64,000 bases of DNA from Pseudomonas sputi (GCF_021603585.1 NZ_BQHI01000002.1:248001-312000), one strand, 5' to 3'. Positions 54,326-63,317 are shown, numbered from the stretch's first letter. Made by a program: numbers and translations. Notes: generated by a model from the letters alone, not told the origin.

Positions 54326-55129
54326 ATGCAGGAAGACGCCCCAAAAACCGCCAAGGACGCCGCGCCGACCGGCACCCAGACCCTGCTTCGCGGGTTGGGT
54401 GTGGTGCAGGCCGTCGCCAGCGGTGCCCGCGATCTCAAAGAGATTGCCCGCCTGATCGGCACCACGCGCAGCACCACCCATCGGCTGGCCAGTTGTCTGG
54501 TGGACGAGCGCTACCTGCGCGTCGTGCCGCAAGTCGGTTATCTGCTGGGGCCGAAGCTGATCGAACTGGGTTTTCAGGCGCGCGAAGAATTGCCGCTGGT
54601 GACCCTGGCCGGGCCGTATCTGGACGAGTTGTCGGCGCTGACCGGTGACACCGTTCACCTGGGCATTCGTGAAGGTGACGAAGTGCTGTACCTGTTGAAG
54701 AATCCGGGGCGCAACGGCCCGGAAATGCGCTCGCGGGTCGGCCATCGCATGCCGCTGGCGCGGACCGGGATCGGCAAGGCCTTGATGCTCGATGACGCGC
54801 CGCAGGATTGGCAGCGTCTGTACGACATCAGTCTGCCGGCGGGTGGGAAAAGTCAGTTCTGGCCGCAGCACCCCCAACAGTCGTGGGAGCAGTTGGAGCA
54901 ACGGATGACCGAGTACGTGGCCGGTGGCTACGCGTTCGATCTGGAAGACAACGAGCCGTCGATCCGCTGCGTGGCGGCGCCGATCCGCGACGCGAGCAAG
55001 CGCATCGTCGCGGCCATCAGCATTGCCAGCACCGTGCCGTACATGCCGCTGGAAAAAATGGCCGAGCTGATTCCCCTGATCAAAGGGGTCACCGCCCGGC
55101 TCTCGGCAGAACTTGGCTTGAAGGTGTAA
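54326..55129 (+). CDS. IclR family transcriptional regulator of the dgo operon
   Basis: 267 aa. The N-terminal winged HTH is at about 25-80 (DLKEIARLIGTTRSTTHRLASCLVDERYLR across helix-turn-helix and wing) and the C-terminal effector domain of the IclR type at about 95-265, with GDTVHLGIREGDEVLYL and SIRCVAAPIRDASKRIVAAISI. It is last in the dgo operon. It is the best candidate to bind the palindromic box TCCCANAATATGGGA shared by the two sugar promoters; that assignment is inference. It converges with the alcohol dehydrogenase gene with 11 bases between. Confidence 0.88.
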   Translation: MQEDAPKTAKDAAPTGTQTLLRGLGVVQAVASGARDLKEIARLIGTTRSTTHRLASCLVDERYLRVVPQVGYLLGPKLIELGFQAREELPLVTLAGPYLDELSALTGDTVHLGIREGDEVLYLLKNPGRNGPEMRSRVGHRMPLARTGIGKALMLDDAPQDWQRLYDISLPAGGKSQFWPQHPQQSWEQLEQRMTEYVAGGYAFDLEDNEPSIRCVAAPIRDASKRIVAAISIASTVPYMPLEKMAELIPLIKGVTARLSAELGLKV

Positions 55130-55140
55130 GCCCTGAAGAT

Positions 55141-56193
55141 TTAAAGCTTCAACGTCGCCATGTCGATCACGAAGCGGTACTTCACATCGCCGGCGATCAT
55201 GCGGGCGTAGGCTTCGTTGATCTGGCGGATGTCGAGCATTTCGATGTCGCAGCTGATGTTGTGCTCGGCGCAGAAATCCAGCACTTCCTGGGTTTCGGCG
55301 ACGCCACCGATCAGCGAGCCGGCCAAGACACGACGCCCCAGCACCAGTTTCGCGGCGTGGACCGGCGGATCGATCGGTTCGATCAGGCCCACCAGAATGT
55401 GCACGCCGTCGAAGCGCAGGGTGTCGAGGTACGGGTTGAGGTCGTGCTGCACCGGAATGGTGTCCAGCAGGAAGTCGAAGCGACCGGCCGCCGCTTTCAT
55501 CTGTTCTTCGTCGGTGGAGACGATCACATGGTCGGCGCCCTGACGACGACCTTCCTCGGCCTTGCTCGCCGAACGGGTGAACAACGTCACCTCAGCGCCC
55601 ATGGCCTTGGCGAACTTGATGCCCATGTGACCGAGGCCGCCCATGCCGAGAATCCCGACCTTGTCGCCGGCCTTCACGCCGTAGTGCTTGAGCGGTGAGT
55701 AGGTGGTGATGCCGGCGCAGAGAATCGGCGCGGCGGCGGCCAGATCCAGCTTCTCGGGAATGCGCACCACGAAGTGTTCGCTGACCACGATGCTGTCCGA
55801 ATAACCGCCCATGGTGTTGCTGCCATCGACCCGGTCCGGGGTGGCATAGGTCATGGTCGGGCCTTCGAGGCAGTATTGCTCGAGGTTTGCCTGGCAGGCT
55901 TCGCAGGTGCGGCAGGAGTCGACCATGCAACCGACGCCGACCAGATCGCCTACCTTGTGTTGAGTGACGTTCGCACCGACGGCGGTGACTTTTCCGACGA
56001 TCTCGTGGCCGGGCATCAACGGGTAAACGGCGATGCCCCATTCGTTGCGCGCCTGGTGGATGTCGGAGTGGCAGACGCCGCAGTACAGAATCTCGATGGC
56101 AACGTCGTCGGCCCGAGGGCTGCGGCGTTCGAACTTCATCGGGGCGAGGGGCGTGGTGGCCGTTTGAGCGGCATAGCCGATGGCGGTGTACAT
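55141..56193 (-). CDS. Zinc-dependent NAD(P)-alcohol dehydrogenase (YahK/CAD-like)
   Basis: 350 aa. The start at 56193 (MYTAIGYAAQTATTPLAPMK) has GAGG 9 bases upstream. Catalytic zinc ligands are in CGVCHSD and GHEIVGKV; the structural zinc Cys set is in DSCRTCEACQANLEQYC. The cofactor loop is GILGMGGLGHMGIKFAK near 177-193. Family members reduce aldehydes with NADPH, often broadly. It is divergent from an AraC-type gene, whose product is the probable regulator. Confidence 0.92.
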   Translation of the reverse strand: MYTAIGYAAQTATTPLAPMKFERRSPRADDVAIEILYCGVCHSDIHQARNEWGIAVYPLMPGHEIVGKVTAVGANVTQHKVGDLVGVGCMVDSCRTCEACQANLEQYCLEGPTMTYATPDRVDGSNTMGGYSDSIVVSEHFVVRIPEKLDLAAAAPILCAGITTYSPLKHYGVKAGDKVGILGMGGLGHMGIKFAKAMGAEVTLFTRSASKAEEGRRQGADHVIVSTDEEQMKAAAGRFDFLLDTIPVQHDLNPYLDTLRFDGVHILVGLIEPIDPPVHAAKLVLGRRVLAGSLIGGVAETQEVLDFCAEHNISCDIEMLDIRQINEAYARMIAGDVKYRFVIDMATLKL

Positions 56194-56384
56194 ATGAAAC
56201 CTCGCAAAAGCAGTGACAAGTGAGGCGGCGCATTCTGGGCGCCGTCCGGTCGTCCGGCCATGGCGATTCCTCCGGGTGTCATGCCTAATCCTCCGGCATG
56301 CGGGGTTGATCGGTCGCATTGGCAAAAGGATCTGCGATGATGCTTTCATCCCGTTTTCCGTGATTTTTTCTGAAGAGCCGCCCG

Positions 56385-57275
56385 ATGCAATTGACCCGTC
56401 ATCTTGATGCCAACGCCACCCTGGTTTCGCTGATCGAACCGCTGGCGCTGCGCGATGGTTACAGCCAGACCGGGCTGCCGGGCGTGCAGGTGTTGCGCGC
56501 CAGTTGCGACGTCGCCCGTGGCCCGCACATTTATGAGCCGAGCCTGATGATCATCGCCCAGGGCAGCAAACTGGCGTATCTGGGGCCGCGCACCATGGAG
56601 TATGGCGCCGGGCATTACCTGATCCAGGCGTTGCCGGTGCCGTTCGAGTGCGAAACCTACGCGTTGCCGGACGCGCCGTTGCTCGGCGTGTCGGTGGCGA
56701 TCGACCGGGTATTGCTCGGTGAACTGGTGCTGGCCATGGGGCTGGCGCCGGGGCGGCATATTCCGGCGCAGACCCCGGAGTCGATGACCTCGGTGGTGCT
56801 CGACGATGACATGCGCGGTTGCGTCGAGCGCTTGCTGCGCTGTCTGCACGATCCGCTGGAATGCCAGATTCTCGGACCGGCGCGGGTGCGTGAATTGTTG
56901 TTCGTCGCGTTGCGCGGCCCTCAGGCTGATGTGTTGCGGGCGTTGGTCGAACAGCAGGGGCAGTTCGCCCGGGTCGCGGCGTCGATCAGTCATCTGCATG
57001 CGCATTACACCGAGCCGTTGAATGTCGAGACCTTGGCTGGCTGCGCGAACATGAGTGTTTCGACCTTTCACGAACACTTCAAACGCAGCACGTTGCTGTC
57101 GCCGGTGCAGTACTTGAAGCGTTTACGTTTGTTGAAGGCGCAGACGTTGTTGATCGCTGAAGGGCTGGGTGTGGCGCAGGTGGCGCATCGAGTGGGGTAT
57201 CAGAGCACGTCGCAGTTCAGTCGCGAGTACAAGCGCTATTTCGAACGCAGCCCGGGAGATGAGCGCGCGGCCTGA
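56385..57275 (+). CDS. AraC family regulator with AraC_N domain
   Basis: 296 aa. An N-terminal cupin-like AraC_N domain (about 20-180, with SLMIIAQGSKLAYLG and HYLIQALPVPFECET) precedes two HTH motifs (NVETLAGCANMSVSTFHEHFKR and VAQVAHRVGYQSTSQFSREYKR, split across about 215-285). This subfamily is often encoded next to an oxidoreductase it controls; here that is the divergent alcohol dehydrogenase, 191 bases away. It marks the right border of the accessory island. Confidence 0.88.
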   Translation: MQLTRHLDANATLVSLIEPLALRDGYSQTGLPGVQVLRASCDVARGPHIYEPSLMIIAQGSKLAYLGPRTMEYGAGHYLIQALPVPFECETYALPDAPLLGVSVAIDRVLLGELVLAMGLAPGRHIPAQTPESMTSVVLDDDMRGCVERLLRCLHDPLECQILGPARVRELLFVALRGPQADVLRALVEQQGQFARVAASISHLHAHYTEPLNVETLAGCANMSVSTFHEHFKRSTLLSPVQYLKRLRLLKAQTLLIAEGLGVAQVAHRVGYQSTSQFSREYKRYFERSPGDERAA

Positions 57276-57294
57276 TCCTGCACAAATTGCAGGC

Positions 57295-57324
57295 AACAAA
57301 AAGGCCCCCGTTTCGGGAGCCTTG
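57295..57324 (-). terminator. Terminator of the ETF-QO gene
   Basis: On the minus strand AAGGCTCCCG pairs with CGGGGGCCTT (one mismatch) around AAA and is followed by TTTTTG. It lies between the converging AraC and ETF-QO genes. Confidence 0.8.
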
Positions 57325-57341
57325 ATGTTCAGCGGATCGAC

Positions 57342-59006
57342 TTACATGTTCGGATAGGTCGGGCCACCGGCGCCTTCCGGCGTCACCCAGGTGATGTTCT
57401 GCGAAGGGTCCTTGATGTCACAGGTCTTGCAGTGCACGCAGTTCTGGGCGTTGATCTGGAAGCGCTTCTCGCCGTCTTCCTTGGTGATCACTTCATACAC
57501 GCCGGCCGGGCAGTAACGCTGCGCCGGTTCGTCGTACAGCGGCAGGTTCTTGCTCAGCGGGATGGTCGGGTCGGTCAGTTTCAGGTGGCACGGCTGTTCT
57601 TCTTCGTGGTTGGTACCGGAGATGAACACCGAACTCAGCTTGTCGAAGCTGATTTTGCCGTCGGGTTTCGGGTAGTCGATCTTCTTGCAGTCGGCCGCGA
57701 GCTTGAGGCAGGCGTAGTCCGGCTTGGTGTCGTGCAGGGTGAACGGCAGTTTACCGCCGAAGATGTTCTGGTCCAGCCAGTTGAAACCGCCGCCGACGAT
57801 GGCGCCGAACTTGTGGATCGCCGGGCCGAAGTTGCGGCTGGCGAACAGTTCTTCGTAGAGCCAGCTCTTCTTGAAGGCGTCGACGTAGGTGGTCAGCTCT
57901 TCAGTGCCATCCTTTTCAGCGAACAGCGCATCGGCCACGGATTCAGCGGCGAGCATGCCGGACTTCATCGCAGTGTGGCTGCCCTTGATCTTGGCGAAGT
58001 TCAGGGTGCCGAGATCGCAACCGATCAGCGCGCCGCCCTTGAAGACCATTTTCGGCAGCGAGTTCAGGCCACCCTTGCAGATCGCGCGCGCGCCGTAGCT
58101 GATGCGCTTGCCGCCTTCCAGATATTGCTTGAGCACCGGGTGATGCTTGAGGCGCTGGAATTCGTCGAACGGCGACAGGTAGGTGTTGCTATAGGAAAGA
58201 TCGACGATCAGACCGACCACCACCTGGTTGTTTTCCAGGTGATAAAGGAAGGAGCCACCGGTGTTCTCGGTGCCCATGATGTCCATCGGCCAACCGGCGG
58301 TGTGCACCACCAGGCCTGGCTGGTGTTTGGCCGGGTCGATTTCCCAGATTTCCTTCAGGCCGATGCCGTAGTGCTGGGCGTCGGCATCGCTGTCGAGGTT
58401 GTAGCGCTTGATCAGTTGTTTGCCGATGTGGCCACGGCAGCCTTCGGCGAACAGCGTGTATTTGCCACGCAGTTCCATGCCCGGGGTGTACAGGCCTTCT
58501 TTCGGGTGACCTTCGCGGTCGACACCGAGGTCACCGGTGATGATCCCGCGCACCACGCCGTTTTCATCGATCAGCGCTTCCTGAGCGGCGAAGCCCGGGT
58601 AGATTTCCACGCCCAGGTTCTCGGCCTGCTGAGCGAGCCAGCGGCACAGATTGCCGAGGGAAATAATGTAGTTGCCTTCGTTGTGCATGGTCTTGGGCAC
58701 AAAGAAGTCAGGGATTTTCTGCGCGCTTTCGGCGTTTTTCAGCACGAAGATGTCATCGCGGGTGACGGGCGTGTTCAGCGGGGCGCCGAGTTCTTTCCAG
58801 TCCGGAAACAGTTCGTTCAGGGCCCGTGGTTCGAATACGGCACCGGACAGGATGTGTGCGCCGACTTCGGAGCCTTTTTCGACCACGCAGACGCTGATTT
58901 CCTTACCGGCTTCGGCGGCCTTCTGCTTCAGACGGCAGGCGGCGGACAGGCCAGCGGGGCCGGCACCGACGATGACCACGTCGAATTCCATGTATTCGCG
59001 TTCCAC
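57342..59006 (-). CDS. etfD: Electron transfer flavoprotein-ubiquinone oxidoreductase
   Basis: 554 aa. The FAD loop VVIVGAGPAGLSAACRL is at about 10-26. The C-terminal 4Fe-4S cluster is bound by Cys499, Cys523, Cys526 and Cys529 (CVHCKTCDIKDP). The middle part has the membrane-surface quinone region typical of the family. It feeds electrons from acyl-CoA dehydrogenases (FadE type) via EtfBA to ubiquinone at the inner membrane. It is divergent from etfBA across a 525-base regulatory region. Confidence 0.96.
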   Translation of the reverse strand: MEREYMEFDVVIVGAGPAGLSAACRLKQKAAEAGKEISVCVVEKGSEVGAHILSGAVFEPRALNELFPDWKELGAPLNTPVTRDDIFVLKNAESAQKIPDFFVPKTMHNEGNYIISLGNLCRWLAQQAENLGVEIYPGFAAQEALIDENGVVRGIITGDLGVDREGHPKEGLYTPGMELRGKYTLFAEGCRGHIGKQLIKRYNLDSDADAQHYGIGLKEIWEIDPAKHQPGLVVHTAGWPMDIMGTENTGGSFLYHLENNQVVVGLIVDLSYSNTYLSPFDEFQRLKHHPVLKQYLEGGKRISYGARAICKGGLNSLPKMVFKGGALIGCDLGTLNFAKIKGSHTAMKSGMLAAESVADALFAEKDGTEELTTYVDAFKKSWLYEELFASRNFGPAIHKFGAIVGGGFNWLDQNIFGGKLPFTLHDTKPDYACLKLAADCKKIDYPKPDGKISFDKLSSVFISGTNHEEEQPCHLKLTDPTIPLSKNLPLYDEPAQRYCPAGVYEVITKEDGEKRFQINAQNCVHCKTCDIKDPSQNITWVTPEGAGGPTYPNM

Positions 59007-59078
59007 AGGCTATCTCCTACTCAAGGCTCAACAGTTTTTTTTCTAATTTGGAGGTTCGGTGTCGCATCCGTTATTGCC

Positions 59079-59094
59079 TTTACGTTAACGTCAA
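59079..59094. promoter_or_regulatory. LiuR-like palindrome in the etf divergent promoter
   Basis: TTTACGTTAACGTCAA is palindromic except for one pair. It resembles the MerR-type LiuR box as I remember it. On the plus strand it lies in the 18-base spacer between TTGCCT (59074-59079) and TAATAA (59098-59103), the position MerR activators use. Confidence 0.45.
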
Positions 59095-59165
59095 GGGTAA
59101 TAATGGGCAAACCACCTTTCTCTCTAGGCGGCGCATTATATCTACACCACTCTTAGCGTCCAATA

Positions 59166-59179
59166 CAAACGTTTGTTTG
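59166..59179. promoter_or_regulatory. PsrA-like operator in the etf divergent promoter
   Basis: CAAACGTTTGTTTG fits the fatty-acid sensor PsrA box (C/G)AAAC-N(2-4)-GTTT(G/C). etf genes are described as PsrA targets in P. aeruginosa, to my recollection. Confidence 0.5.
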
Positions 59180-59308
59180 AATCGGCTCCAGCCCAGAGAA
59201 ATCAAAGAAGCGCGGCTTATGACGGGGCATTTTGGCGTATTGACCAGAATGGGCGTTCCGGTCAAGATACGGGCGGTTTTGCGCTCGCCGTAGGCTGAAT
59301 GGTGGTTT

Positions 59309-59461
59309 CAAGAGCACCTCTAAAGACAGGGCGCAGGCGGTAAACGGTGATGCGCAGCGCAGGTTCGGCGCGCAGTTTACACACCGCGAGGCGACATGAC
59401 TCATCGGTCACGACTGACGAACGGTCATCCCGCTCAGCCGGCGTTTTTAGAGGTGCCCTTG
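59309..59461 (+). other. Closed, highly structured domain in the etfB leader
   Basis: The outer arms AAGAGCACCTCTAAAGAC (59310-59327) and GTTTTTAGAGGTGCCCTT (59443-59460) pair at 17 of 18 positions counting one G-U, plus a C-G at 59309/59461. Inside, GTAAAC (59340-59345) pairs with GTTTAC (59375-59380), stacked on TGCGC / GCGCA (59351-59355 with 59370-59374), and ATGAC / GTCAT (59396-59400 with 59424-59428) closes a second arm. This could be a leader RNA or a miniature element with inverted termini. The perfect palindrome TCGCCTAGGCGA follows at 59488-59499. Confidence 0.55.
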
Positions 59462-59531
59462 TGCCCGATGAGCATCAACCGCCAGGTTCGCCTAGGCGAC
59501 TTTCTTTTCACCGGAGAGTAACGAGGAATCC

Positions 59532-60281
59532 ATGAAGGTTCTTGTAGCTGTCAAACGCGTTGTGGATTACAACGTCAAGGTCCGCGTCAAGGCGGACAAT
59601 TCCGGCGTAGACCTCGCCAACGTCAAGATGTCGATGAACCCGTTCTGCGAAATCGCAGTGGAAGAAGCCGTACGCCTGAAAGAAAAAGGCGTTGCGACTG
59701 AAATCGTCGTCGTCTCCATCGGCCCGTCCACCGCTCAGGAACAGCTGCGTACCGCACTGGCTCTGGGTGCCGACCGCGCCATCCTCGTCGAATCCGCTGA
59801 AGACCTGACCTCTCTGGCTGTGGCCAAGCTGCTCAAGGCCGTGGTCGACAAGGAACAGCCTCAGCTGGTGATCCTGGGCAAACAGGCCATCGACAGCGAC
59901 AACAACCAGACCGGCCAGATGCTTGCTGCACTGAGCGGCTACGGTCAGGGCACTTTCGCTTCGAAAGTCGAAGTCTCCGGCGACAGCGTTGCCGTGACCC
60001 GCGAAATCGATGGCGGCGCGCAGACCGTTTCCCTGAAACTGCCAGCGATCGTCACCACCGACCTGCGTTTGAACGAGCCGCGCTACGCGTCCCTGCCAAA
60101 CATCATGAAAGCCAAGAAGAAGCCTCTCGAGACGCTGACTCCGGACGCTTTGGGCGTTTCCACCGCCTCCACCAACAAGACCCTGAAAGTCGAAGCGCCG
60201 GCTGCACGCAGCGCGGGCATCAAGGTCAAGTCGGTGGCTGAACTGGTCGAGAAACTGAAAAACGAAGCGAAGGTAATCTAA
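59532..60281 (+). CDS. etfB: Electron transfer flavoprotein beta subunit
   Basis: 249 aa. It has the ETF beta N terminus [20 protein letters not shown], the AMP-binding [17 protein letters not shown] near 122-138, and the conserved recognition loop for dehydrogenases ADRAILVE / [10 protein letters not shown]. Codon choice is strongly biased to C-ending codons, as in highly expressed genes. The start has GAGGAA at a normal distance. etfA begins immediately after its stop. Confidence 0.97.
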   Translation: MKVLVAVKRVVDYNVKVRVKADNSGVDLANVKMSMNPFCEIAVEEAVRLKEKGVATEIVVVSIGPSTAQEQLRTALALGADRAILVESAEDLTSLAVAKLLKAVVDKEQPQLVILGKQAIDSDNNQTGQMLAALSGYGQGTFASKVEVSGDSVAVTREIDGGAQTVSLKLPAIVTTDLRLNEPRYASLPNIMKAKKKPLETLTPDALGVSTASTNKTLKVEAPAARSAGIKVKSVAELVEKLKNEAKVI

Positions 60282-61211
60282 ATGACTATCTTGGTTATTG
60301 CTGAACACGACAACAAAGTGCTGGCCCCGGCCACTCTGAACACCGTGGCTGCCGCTGCCAAAATCGGCGGTGACATCCACGTTCTGGTTGCCGGTCAAGG
60401 CGCTGGCGCCGTGGCTGAAGCCGCTGCAAAAATCGCTGGCGTGAGCAAAGTCCTGAACGCTGACAACGCTGCCTACGCGCATCAGCTCCCGGAAAACATC
60501 GCTCCGCTGGTCGCCGAGCTGGGCGCTGGCTACAGCCACATCCTGGCTGCCGCCACTTCCAACGGCAAAAACATCCTGCCGCGCGTTGCCGCCCAGCTGG
60601 ACGTTGACCAGATCTCCGAGATCATCTCGGTAGAAAGTGCTGACACCTTCAAGCGTCCGATCTACGCCGGTAACGCCATCGCTACCGTGCAATCGACCGC
60701 TGCGATCAAAGTGATCACTGTGCGTGCCACCGGTTTCGACCCGGTTGCCGCCGAAGGTGGTTCGGCTGCTGTTGAAGCGGTTGCTGCTGCTCACAATGCT
60801 GGCACTTCCAGCTTCGTCAGTGAAGAACTGGCCAAGTCCGATCGTCCTGAGCTGACCGCTGCCAAGATCGTCGTTTCCGGCGGCCGCGGCATGCAGAACG
60901 GTGACAACTTCAAACACCTGTACGCCCTGGCCGACAAGCTGGGCGCCGCTGTTGGTGCTTCCCGCGCCGCGGTCGACGCAGGTTTCGTACCGAACGACAT
61001 GCAGGTCGGTCAGACCGGCAAGATCGTTGCGCCACAGCTGTACATCGCCGTCGGTATCTCCGGCGCGATCCAGCACCTGGCCGGCATGAAAGACTCCAAA
61101 GTGATCGTAGCGATCAACAAGGACGAAGAAGCGCCGATCTTCCAGGTGGCCGATTACGGCTTGGTGGCGGATCTGTTCGAAGCCGTACCTGAGCTGGAGA
61201 AGCTGGTCTAA
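60282..61211 (+). CDS. etfA: Electron transfer flavoprotein alpha subunit
   Basis: 309 aa. The N-terminal domain is followed by the FAD-binding C-terminal domain with [10 protein letters not shown] near 196-205, [23 protein letters not shown] near 225-247, [19 protein letters not shown] near 252-270 and [20 protein letters not shown]. With EtfB it carries electrons from several flavin dehydrogenases to ETF-QO. The start lies directly after the etfB stop. It is followed by a strong terminator. Confidence 0.97.
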   Translation: MTILVIAEHDNKVLAPATLNTVAAAAKIGGDIHVLVAGQGAGAVAEAAAKIAGVSKVLNADNAAYAHQLPENIAPLVAELGAGYSHILAAATSNGKNILPRVAAQLDVDQISEIISVESADTFKRPIYAGNAIATVQSTAAIKVITVRATGFDPVAAEGGSAAVEAVAAAHNAGTSSFVSEELAKSDRPELTAAKIVVSGGRGMQNGDNFKHLYALADKLGAAVGASRAAVDAGFVPNDMQVGQTGKIVAPQLYIAVGISGAIQHLAGMKDSKVIVAINKDEEAPIFQVADYGLVADLFEAVPELEKLV

Positions 61212-61229
61212 TCCGGCCGCTTCACTTAT

Positions 61230-61262
61230 AAAGAGCCCGACCTTTTGGTCGGGCTTTTTTTT
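61230..61262 (+). terminator. Intrinsic terminator after etfBA
   Basis: AGAGCCCGACC and GGTCGGGCT form the stem around TTTT, followed by T8. Confidence 0.92.
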
Positions 61263-61291
61263 GTCCGGGATTTGAGTGGGAGCGTTTCGCC

Positions 61292-62128
61292 ATGGATCTG
61301 TATCGTCGGTTGGGCTGCTCGTGGTTGCTGGTCCTGGCATTGTTGCCGGGCCTGTCGGTCGCGGCGGGCAAGTGCGAGCGGCTTGTTGTCACCGGCAGCC
61401 CGGATGCTCCGCCGTACCTCTGGCAGGATCCGCAGAACCCCAAGCAACTGATCGGTGCCAGTGCCGACCTGTTGCAACAGGTGGCCAAAGAGCTGGGGAT
61501 CAAAGTCGATCTGTTGTATGCCGGCAAGCGTTCCCAGGCCCTCGAAGAGGTGCGCAGCGGGCGCATGGACATACTGGCCGACGCGCCGCTGACCTTCAAT
61601 GAACTGGAAAACCTCGACTACATTCACCCGCCGTTGCTGGAAAACGACTACCTGGTGTGGACGCGCAAGGGCTCAACCCTGGTTTACAGCGAAGCTAAAG
61701 ACCTGCACGGGCACACCGGCGGCCTGTCGGAAAAGTCTCGAATGACCCCGGCATTTGCCACTTTCGCCGATCAGCAATTGGCCCTGATCCGTACGGCAAA
61801 CCTGACCCAGGCGTTTCAGAAGCTTCTGCTGGGCGAGGTGGAATATGTACTTGCCGGTCGCTATTCGGGCATGGCGGCCGCTCAGGCATTGGGCATGGCC
61901 AATGATCTGCTGGCCTTCGAACAACCCATCGATCGGCCCGGTCTGTTCCTCGCGGTTTCGCACAACTCGGCCTGCAACGATCCGTGGTTGCGCGGACAGC
62001 TGGCCAAAAAGATGACAGAATTGCCCGCGTCCGGCCTGACGGAAGCCGCGCTGCAACGCAACATCGAGCGCTGGAAGGCGCAGCAGCAACAGCCACCGCA
62101 ACCACCTGTCAGCGCCCCAAAACAGTAG
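61292..62128 (+). CDS. Periplasmic substrate-binding (PBP type II) domain protein
   Basis: 278 aa with a Sec signal (about 1-24, LLVLALLPGLSVAAG). The mature protein is a single bacterial extracellular solute-binding family 3 domain: VVTGSPDAPPYLWQD near 31-45, IGASADLLQQVAKELGIKVDLL, and RSGRMDILADAPLT. It has two cysteines at the ends that may form a disulfide and a Gln/Pro tail. There are no permease or ATPase genes beside it, so it may be a signalling or orphan binding protein. The lipoprotein genes follow 9 bases later. Confidence 0.85.
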   Translation: MDLYRRLGCSWLLVLALLPGLSVAAGKCERLVVTGSPDAPPYLWQDPQNPKQLIGASADLLQQVAKELGIKVDLLYAGKRSQALEEVRSGRMDILADAPLTFNELENLDYIHPPLLENDYLVWTRKGSTLVYSEAKDLHGHTGGLSEKSRMTPAFATFADQQLALIRTANLTQAFQKLLLGEVEYVLAGRYSGMAAAQALGMANDLLAFEQPIDRPGLFLAVSHNSACNDPWLRGQLAKKMTELPASGLTEAALQRNIERWKAQQQQPPQPPVSAPKQ

Positions 62129-62137
62129 GGATTCTTA

Positions 62138-62494
62138 GTGAGTAATCGACTTCTTTTCGCGGCCATGGCCGTCCTGGCCATGGCCGGTTGCGCCAGCGAT
62201 CCGGCCCCCAACGAACAAATGCGTCTGACCGAGCAGGCCCTTGAGCAAGCCAAAGCCGTGGGCGCCACCGCCGAAGACGTGCCGGAAATGAAACTGGCAG
62301 AAGACAAATTCAACCGGGCCAAAGGCAGCATGGCGGGTGAGTCCTACAAGAATGCGCGGATGCGCTTCGAACAGGCCGAACTCGACGCACGCCTGGCGGA
62401 AGCCAAAGTGCTGACCCAGAAGAGCGAAGAGCAAGTGAATGTGCTCAACACCCGCATCGTCCGACTGCGCAAGCAACTGGGAGATGCCCAATGA
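62138..62494 (+). CDS. DUF4398 family lipoprotein
   Basis: 118 aa from a GTG start. The signal ends in a lipobox AMAGC (Cys18), with Ala-Ser after it, predicting outer-membrane sorting. The rest is alpha-helical with coiled-coil character (EQMRLTEQALEQAKAVGA and ARMRFEQAELDARLAEAK), matching DUF4398. It overlaps the OmpA-like gene by 4 bases; both products share the same helical domain and probably interact at the outer membrane. Confidence 0.85.
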   Translation: MSNRLLFAAMAVLAMAGCASDPAPNEQMRLTEQALEQAKAVGATAEDVPEMKLAEDKFNRAKGSMAGESYKNARMRFEQAELDARLAEAKVLTQKSEEQVNVLNTRIVRLRKQLGDAQ

Positions 62495-63303
62495 GCCTGA
62501 CGTCCAAAGCCCTCGGCGCTCTGATCCTTGCCGGTTGCGCCAGCCTCTACGGCTGCGCCGGTCAGCACAGCGAATCCGCATTGCAGCAGGCCAGCAGTGA
62601 CTTCCAGAAGGTCAAGGAAGATTCCAATGTGCTGCGTATCGCGCCGAAGGACGTGATCCGCGCCGGTGAGTCCCTGGCCCGCGCCGATCGCCTGTCGACG
62701 TACTGGGGCAGCGGCTCGGATGTAGTGCATTATGCCTACCTGAGTCAGCGCTACAGCGAAATCGCCCGCGAGCACACCAATCAGGTGCTCAACCAAGAAC
62801 GTGTGGCGAAGCTGGAACTTGAGCGCCAGCGCCTGCAACTGGCCCTGCGCGAGTCCAAACTGCTGAGCGTGCAGCAGCAGGGCAAATGGCTGGAGGAGCA
62901 GATCGTCGCACTGGCCACCACCCAGACCGACCGTGGCCTGGTGATGACCCTGGGTGATGTGTTGTTCGACACCGGCGAAGCCGAACTGAAAAACTCGGCC
63001 AACCGCGTGGTGTTGAAGATTGTGCAATTCCTGCAACTGAACCCGAAACGTATCGTGCGGATCGAGGGTTACACCGACAGCACCGGCGGCAAGCAGGAAA
63101 ACCTCAAGCTGTCCCGCGACCGCGCGCAGTCGGTGGCCGATGTGCTGACTGACCTGGGCATCGACGAAAAGCGCATTCAGGTCGAAGGCTACGGCGACGA
63201 ATACCCGGTGGACGCCAACGCTTCCGAACGTGGTCGTGCGCAGAACCGTCGGGTGGAAATCGTGTTCTCCGACGAAAAAGGCCAGCTCGGCGCCGCCCGC
63301 TGA
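62491..63303 (+). CDS. OmpA family lipoprotein with N-terminal DUF4398 region
   Basis: 270 aa. A lipoprotein-like signal with two possible Cys sites (LAGC near 16, YGC near 22) is followed by a helical DUF4398 segment (about 30-130) and a C-terminal OmpA/MotB peptidoglycan-binding domain (about 150-260) with LGDVLFDTGEAELK, IEGYTDSTGG and NRRVEIVF. The diaminopimelate-binding Asp and Arg of OmpA_C are present. It tethers outer membrane to murein. It is followed by a terminator. Confidence 0.9.
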   Translation: MSLTSKALGALILAGCASLYGCAGQHSESALQQASSDFQKVKEDSNVLRIAPKDVIRAGESLARADRLSTYWGSGSDVVHYAYLSQRYSEIAREHTNQVLNQERVAKLELERQRLQLALRESKLLSVQQQGKWLEEQIVALATTQTDRGLVMTLGDVLFDTGEAELKNSANRVVLKIVQFLQLNPKRIVRIEGYTDSTGGKQENLKLSRDRAQSVADVLTDLGIDEKRIQVEGYGDEYPVDANASERGRAQNRRVEIVFSDEKGQLGAAR

Positions 63304-63317
63304 GGGGGCGTTACTGG

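Noticed and set aside
52988-54901. A 637-codon minus-strand frame opposite dgoT and the IclR gene
   Set aside because: Spans two real genes and their gap in the opposite direction, composition His/Gln/Arg-rich, no motif.
57432-59156. A 574-codon plus-strand frame opposite ETF-QO
   Set aside because: Antisense shadow; the ETF-QO frame has all cofactor motifs.
59508-61340. A 610-codon minus-strand frame opposite etfBA
   Set aside because: Antisense shadow of highly codon-biased genes.
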